Of a DNA stretch of 48,926 nucleotides, positions 43,685 to 48,926 are shown piece by piece. The notes under the pieces were generated by a model, which was not told the DNA's origin, did no database searches, and saw nothing but the letters and a program-made list of their open reading frames with translations. Location of the stretch: NCBI RefSeq assembly GCF_000090795.2, contig NW_003546371.1:38916-87841 (forward strand), in the 5' to 3' direction. Position numbers and translations under genes: made by a program. Source of the stretch: Amphimedon queenslandica (taxonomy: Eukaryota; Porifera; Demospongiae; Haplosclerida; Niphatidae). The number at the start of each line of letters is the position of its first letter. Within the stretch, counting starts at the first letter, position 1.

Positions 43685-43866
43685 ATATATTTTCTGTCAG
43701 TTGAATGTAGTGAATTAGACAGAAAATGAGCTCCCTTAAGATGCCATTTGCATGACATCACATGATGTAAGAGGGAGTAGGTATTTATAACGGGCTCAGG
43801 AGGTAGGATAATCATCCTAGAGCTTAGTGCACAATTGGATAAGCAGCATTATTTCAGATTTTAGCA
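43685..43866 (+). repeat. A1 split direct repeat
   Basis: 182 bp from atatattttctgtc to ttttagca, matching A2 at 48166-48347 with three substitutions. Contains the 11-mer GTGCACAATTG at 43827-43837. Confidence 0.95.
43782..43790 (+). promoter_or_regulatory. TATA-like motif in A1
   Basis: TATTTATAA lies 124 bp upstream of the gag ATG, in the A repeat, where the element's promoter would be expected. It is also present in A2. Confidence 0.4.
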
Positions 43867-43913
43867 GTGTTACTGTTTTCTTGTTGTGATAAATACCATT
43901 TTTCATTATACTG

Positions 43914-46649
43914 ATGGCTGCTGAGAGAATTGATGAACTGTTAGTGGAGGTGAGGGAAAGTAGGGCAGCCATGGAGACTCAGATCAGAAGCATCCACAAT
44001 GAGCTCACTAAGAGCAAAGATGAGCTTGCTGAGACCGTCGCGAAGTGAGTGAAGCGATCAGTTCCATATGAGTTCCGTCGTAAAGGGAACGAGAAGCAGT
44101 TTCGCTTCAATGAAGAAGTCACAGAGAAGGTCGAAGACTGCGAGAAAGAACTGGCTTCTATTGAAGTTCCTGCGGATGCGGCCGAAGTGAATGTTCCAGT
44201 TCGGGTTTTGGAGAAGGCTAAAGAGGCGATAAAAGAAAGTAAGAAGATTATCTATGATAGACAGAAGCTGATAAAGATTGCCGATCGATCGGAATTTGGT
44301 TGGGGCGTAGTCCACGAGTACCAGTCCGACGAGTTGGCCGAGAACAGTGAAGATGAAAAAAAACTATCGAAGGCTGAGAAAGCCGCTGATCAGAAGGCTC
44401 AGAAGAAGAAGAAGGCAGCTGCAGGGAAAGTTAACAAGGTCCCCTTTCAGCAAGCTCCTAGGATGGCCGAGTGGTGGAGGAGCAGATCTGTGTGGTCACA
44501 ATCACCACCATATGCTAGTAATTCATTTAATAGAAGTGCAAGTGCTAGCACTAGTGGACCCAGACAGGTCATCGGACCTTGCTTTGCCTGTGGGGAATTG
44601 GGCCATTTAAGAAGCAGCTGCCCCAAGACTGCCTCTGGAGCTCCAGCTGCAGCTAAGTATCCTTTTATTAGAGAGGATGAGAGGAGTGTAGAGCTATCTG
44701 GTGAGTATAGCTCAGAGTCTCAAGGGGAGGTTTTAGGTTCTCGTTATTGGGAGTATGACAGTAGTGCCATTAATGTGAAAGGGAGGATAAAAAGTTGTAG
44801 TGAATTTTGGGTTGACACACTACAGTGTTCTCAGTTTGTTTCAGAGATTGTTGCCCAAGGGTATATGTTACCCTTTGTGTCATTGCCTGAACCTAGAATG
44901 TTTTTAAACCAGAAATCAGTTTTAACAGAATCTGGTTTTGTGAAAAAAGCAGTAGCTAACCTCCATAGAGATGGTTGTGTTAGAAGGGTGATGGAGCAAC
45001 CTAGAGTTTGTAGTCCATTATTAGTAGTGACTAGCAGGTCAGGGAAGCAGAGATTGGTAATTAATTTAAGGTACATTAACAAGTTCCTATGGAAAGATAA
45101 GTTTAAGTATGAAGACATGCACACTGCTTTAGCTTATTTCGAGGTTGGCCATTTTGTCAACACTTTTGACCTTAAGTCAGGTTATCATCATATAGATATT
45201 TATCGAGATTTTCAGCAATACTTGGGTTTTCAATGGGAAGGTGAGTATTTTCCTTTTACAGTCTTACCATTTGGGTTGTCAACTGCTTGTTATGTATTTA
45301 CTAAGGTGCTCAGACCTTTAGTGAAGTACTGGCGTAGCAATGGCATTAAGGCCTTGTTGTATATTGATGATGGTATCATCATATCTCCAGATATGACTGC
45401 AGCTATTTCTAATATTCAATTTGTTAGGCAGCCAGTAGCAGCAGCAGGTCTGGTGATTAATGAGGAAAAGTCTTGTTGGGCTTCCTCTCAGGTAGGTGTA
45501 TGGCTGGGGTTTAATATCGACTTGGCTTTGGGGGAGCTGGCAGTCCCAGAGGACAAAATACAACAGTTGACAGGGTTGTTGATAGCAGCTCAGTCACAGG
45601 ACACCATCTAGCCTAAGCTGCTAGCTAGTATAATTGGGAGAATTATAAGTATGAGTTTAGGGCTTGGTCCCATTGCTAGGCTTCATACTAGGGGGTTGTA
45701 TAGATTATTGAACAGCAGGTTTTCTTGGTTTGTAGATTTGAAGGTGAGTCTAGAAGCTAAGGAAGAATTGAGGTTCTGGGCAGAGAAATTAGTACTCTAT
45801 AACGGACACAGGTTTTGGAATGCCCCATCAGCAGTGAGAGTGGTATTCTCTGATGCCAGTGGGTTGGGTTATGGAGGTTACATGGTAGAACATGGGTGTC
45901 ATGTTGCTCAGGGCCAGTGGACAGAGCATGAGAGAGGAAAGAGTTCAACATGGAGAGAACTAGCAGCAGTTGTGCGAGTTTTAGGGGCTTTTGCTTCTAA
46001 ATTGGCTGGTAATAGAGTGAAGTGGTGTACTGATAATCAGAATGTAGTAAGTATTGTCAGGATAGGCAGCAGGAATGAAAGCCTTCAAAGGCTAGCAGTT
46101 AAGCTGTTTGAGCTTGCACTTGAACACCATATTTAGATAGAACCTGAATGGATTCCTAGAGCTGAGAATGAGTTAGCAGACTATTTTAGTAGGTTGATAG
46201 ATTACGATGATTGGAGTTTGAATCCAGCCATGTTCCAGACCTTAAATAATTTGTGGGGTGCATACACTGTGGATAGGTTTGCATCCAGTCAAAATTCACA
46301 GTTACTCAGGTTTAATAGTAGGTTCTGGGATGCAGCTACAGAGGCAGTAGACACTTTTACAGTTAATTGGAAAGGTGAGAATAACTGGCTCTGTCCACCA
46401 GTCTATCTGATTCCTAGGGCGCTTGGACATGCACGCAATTGTAATTGTGAGGGAACAATAATAGTCCCACAGTGGAGGTCAGCAGTATTCTGGCCATTGT
46501 TAGTTGGTCGAGAAGGACAGTTCTATAGTTTTGTGAAAGATCATTGGTACATTGATGCCAGTCCTGGTTTAGTTCTACCAGGTATATCAGGGAGTTCCCT
46601 GCCAGTAGATACTGGGTTGTTGGCTATTAAATTTGATTTTAGTTTGTGA
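43914..46649 (+). pseudogene. Gag-RT-RNase H polyprotein with three in-frame stops
   Basis: One frame runs from ATG 43914 to TGA 46647-46649, interrupted only by TGA 44046-44048, TAG 45609-45611 and TAG 46134-46136. No frameshift was seen. Order: a coiled-coil-like start (AAERIDELLVEVRESRA), a basic/acidic gag region, a CCHC zinc knuckle CFACGELGHLRSSC (about 44582-44623), then the reverse transcriptase with FDLKSGYHHIDI (about 45168-45203), LPFGLSTACYVFTKVL and YIDD in LLYIDDGIIIS (about 45355-45387). RNase H follows, with VVFSDASGLGYGGYMVE, WRELAAV and CTDNQNVVS. After it comes a domain with DRFASSQNSQ and NWLCPP (about 46278-46405), seen between RNase H and recombinase in DIRS-order elements and possibly methyltransferase-like. 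The protein would package and copy the element's RNA. Confidence 0.9.
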
Positions 46650-46960
46650 TTTAGCTTGGTTGTTGATTGCTGTCATAGCAAGTCACTGTGTAAGCTGTAT
46701 GTAGCTAAGGTGAGCAACTGGGTGTTGCTGTGGTCAGGTGCGGTGCTGCTGATTAGGCAGTCTGACCAGTGTGTTTTGATTGCTCTGCTGTTGGGCAGTT
46801 GTCATGGCTTAATTAGTCTGCCTGCTATATATAGGCAGATTGTGGTCTCAAGTTTGAGCCATGGGCCTTAGTGGCCTAGTAGTTGTCAGAGGCAATTGTT
46901 GTGTTGGATACAGTTCTGGTTCAGTAAGAACCAGTGTATCAGAAGCTGTAAAACCATGCA
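46650..46960 (+). other. Candidate intron region between pol and recombinase
   Basis: The pol frame stays open past its stop from 46650 for 71 codons. A donor tgt|gtaagc at 46689/46690 and an acceptor ttttccctag ending at 47000 would join pol and recombinase in the correct phase through a 311-nt intron. This is inferred from signals and phase only. Confidence 0.4.
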
Positions 46961-48007
46961 TTGAGATTGTTGACAAATTATTATTCATGTTTTTCCCTAG
47001 ACATCCTGACCACGGAAATATGGCAGGAAATCGGGGCCTATAAAGACCCACAACTGGCTCATTTATCAAAGGCGTTACCAGATACTGTACTGAAGGCTAG
47101 GGCAGATGCAACAGTAAAGAAGTATTTGGGAGCATTTAATAGATGGTCCAGATGGGCAGAACCCAAAACAGAGATAACAAGTTTTCCTGTGAGTACCACT
47201 CAATTTGTCCTCTACCTTCAGCATGTAGGTGAAGCTACAAAGTCCAAGGCAGCTGTAGTTGAGGCAGTAAATGCCATCTCTTGGATTCAGAGAATGGCGG
47301 GGCAGGAAGAGGTGTCTCACAATGGCTTGGTAAAATTGGTCATGGAAGGTTTGCAGCGACAGTTAGCAAGGCCTAAGGAGAAGAAAGAATCAATTACAGT
47401 GGAGATGCTTCAAGAAAAGGTCGACGCAATGAGCAAAACACCTTCACTCTCAGAAGTTAGATTAGCAGCAATTTGCCTGCTAGCTTTTGCAGGTTTCTTA
47501 CGTTTTAGCGAAATTGCCGGCATTAGGTGTTGTGATGTCACCATTTCAGCTACAAAGATGGTCCTCAATATAGTTTCCAGTCAAACTGATCAGTTTAGAC
47601 AGGGAGATCAGGTTCCTATGGCACGGTCAGGTTCAGTGACATGCCCAGTGGCCATGATGGAAAGATATATAAAGTTAGGGAGATTGGAGTTAAGTTCTAC
47701 TGGCTGTCTGTTTAGGCCATTAGTGCATACTAAGAATGGTGAGTCGCTCAGGCCTACAGGCAGCATTAGTTATACCAGGCTTAGGGAGATTGTAATGGAT
47801 AAACTGAAGAACCTTGGGTATGATCCAAACAGGTACGGGCTACACAGTTTTAGAGCTGGGGGTGCCACAGCAGCTGCTAATGCCCCAGGCTTGAAAGACA
47901 GATTGTTTAAGAGGCACGGCAGATGGAAGTCTGAGTCTGCGAAAGATGGCTATGTCAAGGATTCAGAGGAGAGGAGATTGGAAGTATCTAAGAGAATAGG
48001 ACTGTAG
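46961..48007 (+). CDS. Tyrosine recombinase of the DIRS-order element, intact frame
   Basis: The frame is open for about 348 codons. It has no in-frame ATG near its start (it opens with TTG), so the first exon is probably upstream; coding from about 47001 onward is convincing. The N-terminal SAM-like part has KARADATVKKYLGAFNRW. The catalytic domain shows the first Arg in GFLRFSEIAGI (about 47493-47525), the HxxR box LHSFRAGGATAAAN (about 47839-47880), His in KRHGRW (about 47910-47930) and the nucleophile Tyr in GYVKD (about 47949-47963). All key residues appear present. The enzyme would integrate the circular cDNA by site-specific-like recombination using the A/B repeats. It is the only intact full-size retroelement enzyme in the window. 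Confidence 0.88.
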   Translation: MRLLTNYYSCFSLDILTTEIWQEIGAYKDPQLAHLSKALPDTVLKARADATVKKYLGAFNRWSRWAEPKTEITSFPVSTTQFVLYLQHVGEATKSKAAVVEAVNAISWIQRMAGQEEVSHNGLVKLVMEGLQRQLARPKEKKESITVEMLQEKVDAMSKTPSLSEVRLAAICLLAFAGFLRFSEIAGIRCCDVTISATKMVLNIVSSQTDQFRQGDQVPMARSGSVTCPVAMMERYIKLGRLELSSTGCLFRPLVHTKNGESLRPTGSISYTRLREIVMDKLKNLGYDPNRYGLHSFRAGGATAAANAPGLKDRLFKRHGRWKSESAKDGYVKDSEERRLEVSKRIGL

Positions 48008-48056
48008 TCAGGGTCTTTTTTTGTGCTAGTTTGTTGGACCCGTTTTTTGAGTTCTC

Positions 48057-48166
48057 TATTGGTTGGTTTGAATTAGATTTTGTTTTACAATTATAATATC
48101 AATTGTGCACAAGGCACTAAAACCAAAATGTTTTATTAAGGCAGATATGGGTGGGGATTAGGGAGA
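48057..48166 (+). repeat. B1 split direct repeat
   Basis: About 110 bp from tattggttggttt to ttagggaga, matching B2 at 48774-48890 with small differences. Contains CAATTGTGCAC at 48100-48110, the reverse complement of the 11-mer in A. Joins A2 directly. Confidence 0.93.
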
Positions 48167-48347
48167 TATATTTTCTGTCGGTTGAATGTAGTGAATTAGA
48201 CAGAAAATGAGCTCCCTTAAGATGCCATTTGCATGACAACACATGATGTAAGAGGGAGTAGGTATTTATAACGGGCTCAGGAGGTAGGATAATCATCCTA
48301 GAGCTTAGTGCACAATTGGATAAGCAGCATTAATTCAGATTTTAGCA
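48166..48347 (+). repeat. A2 split direct repeat
   Basis: 182 bp, three substitutions relative to A1. Contains GTGCACAATTG at 48308-48318. Confidence 0.95.
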
Positions 48348-48773
48348 ACCCACCCTCCCCCCTCTTAGTGGTAGAGTGTGTAATGGATTACATTTTTTTG
48401 TGAATGTTGTTTTTCCTATGCTGAGTTTTATTTAGGTAATTATGAGGTTATTAAGAAAGCTCTCTAGTCTCCTGGTGTTGTTAGAAGCTCATGTCTAGGC
48501 ATTGTCACACTTTGTAACTGTCTACAATTACTTATGTATATGTATTATTATCATTTTATTAGTTATGAGTTGGTTGCAATTATTATTGGTTTGTGTTGAT
48601 TATAGTTTTTTCCTTTGTCAGGTTTTTTCTCCTCTTGTCTGCACCTTTTTTAGCCTCAAGAAGGTTTTTTGGGCAACAAGGGGTTTTTCCCTTGGGTTGC
48701 AGCCTGGTGGTTGTATCCCTAAATAAAGATGTGTTTTTATGTGACTCAGTTGTTTCTTTTTTATGGTTTTGTG
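48348..48773 (+). other. 426-bp spacer between A2 and B2
   Basis: Starts with a C-rich run, then AT-rich sequence. Its open frames (48502-48726, 48593-48793) are hydrophobic readings of T-rich DNA and not convincing genes. AATAAA at 48722-48727 could be the element's polyadenylation signal. In textbook split repeats B2 follows A2 at once, so the spacer is unusual. Confidence 0.6.
48722..48727 (+). promoter_or_regulatory. AATAAA polyadenylation signal candidate
   Basis: Lies just before B2 and downstream of the recombinase gene, with GT-rich sequence following. Confidence 0.35.
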
Positions 48774-48890
48774 TATTGGTTGGTTTGTATTAGATTTTGT
48801 TTTACAATTATAATATCAATTGTGCACAAGGCACTAAAACCAAAATGTTTTATAAAGGCAGGCATGGGATATGGGTGGGGATTAGGGAGA
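48774..48890 (+). repeat. B2 split direct repeat
   Basis: Matches B1, with a small insertion near 48860-48870. Contains CAATTGTGCAC at 48817-48827. Sequence after 48890 no longer matches and is probably the flank. Confidence 0.93.
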
Positions 48891-48926
48891 GCTGCCATCA
48901 GAATTATCACCATCTCTATGATGTAA

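Larger units (their letters stand above)
43685..48890 (+). mobile_element. Tyrosine-recombinase retrotransposon (DIRS order, Ngaro/PAT-like)
   Basis: Direct repeats are arranged as A1 (43685-43866), internal coding, B1 (48057-48166), A2 (48166-48347), a 426-bp spacer, then B2 (48774-48890). Split direct repeats of the A1-B1-A2-B2 type, with a reverse transcriptase plus a tyrosine recombinase and no integrase, define the Ngaro and PAT-like members of the DIRS order. The A copies differ at three positions in 182 bp, so the insertion is recent. The internal gag-RT-RNase H frame has a few in-frame stops and the recombinase frame has none. No target duplication is expected for this mechanism. Confidence 0.92.

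Noticed and set aside
44046-44048. TGA after the first gag segment as a programmed readthrough or selenocysteine codon
   Set aside because: Two other in-frame stops (TAG) exist in the same frame, so simple mutation is more likely; a change from CGA would explain it.
48502-48793. Hydrophobic ORFs near the window end as membrane proteins
   Set aside because: They come from T-rich DNA in the spacer of the recombinase element and overlap repeat B2.

Overview
The window looks like a stretch of an AT-rich animal genome, most plausibly an early-branching invertebrate such as a demosponge. The introns I can place are mostly very short (about 43-53 nt), there is no operon structure, and nearly all recognisable coding sequence belongs to eukaryotic transposable elements. 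The sponge assignment is an inference from intron size and transposon flavour, not proven. The only gene that looks like an ordinary host gene is a five-exon bHLH-leucine-zipper candidate at 23.05-24.41 kb. I saw no rRNA, tRNA or CRISPR signal.

Layout. 0.35-8.1 kb: a decayed OTU-containing Helitron (N-terminal repeat region, Rep, helicase, OTU), split by a 287-bp hAT-type MITE with an exact 8-bp target duplication. 8.6-10.1 kb: an 80-bp palindrome, a purine-rich minisatellite and a 350-bp foldback element. 10.2-13.3 kb: a decayed MULE (ZSWIM3-like) transposase ending in a PHD-like finger. 13.5-14.5 kb: a LINE endonuclease fragment. 14.65-22.27 kb: a BEL/Pao pol on the minus strand, broken by a roughly 0.75-kb inverted-repeat element and by a 5.07-kb DNA transposon with roughly 515-bp terminal inverted repeats. 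That transposon carries a decayed transposase and, converging on it, an intact two-exon 64-residue gene. 22.27-22.96 kb: an LTR-plus-pol fragment of a Ty3/Gypsy element. 23.0-24.4 kb: the host gene. 24.6-25.5 kb: local repeats. 25.6-30.6 kb: a complete but frameshifted Ty3/Gypsy element of the same family. 30.6-31.5 kb: a probable LINE ORF1 remnant. 31.48-34.10 kb: a PIF/Harbinger element with TAA target duplications and both of its genes. 34.39-37.74 kb: a pogo-like transposase interrupted by a 2,885-bp hAT element with exact 8-bp target duplications. 39.1-41.1 kb: a THAP-domain, ISL2EU-type transposase. 41.4-42.7 kb: a second pogo-like transposase. 43.7-48.9 kb: a tyrosine-recombinase retrotransposon with split direct repeats and an uninterrupted recombinase ORF.

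How it fits together. The region is a transposon nest, and the insertion order can be read directly in places: MITE after Helitron, hAT after pogo, and the long-TIR transposon and inverted-repeat element after BEL. Most coding regions carry several frameshifts or stops. The exceptions are the tyrosine recombinase, the small gene in the long-TIR transposon and the host bHLH-zipper gene, and these deserve the closest look.
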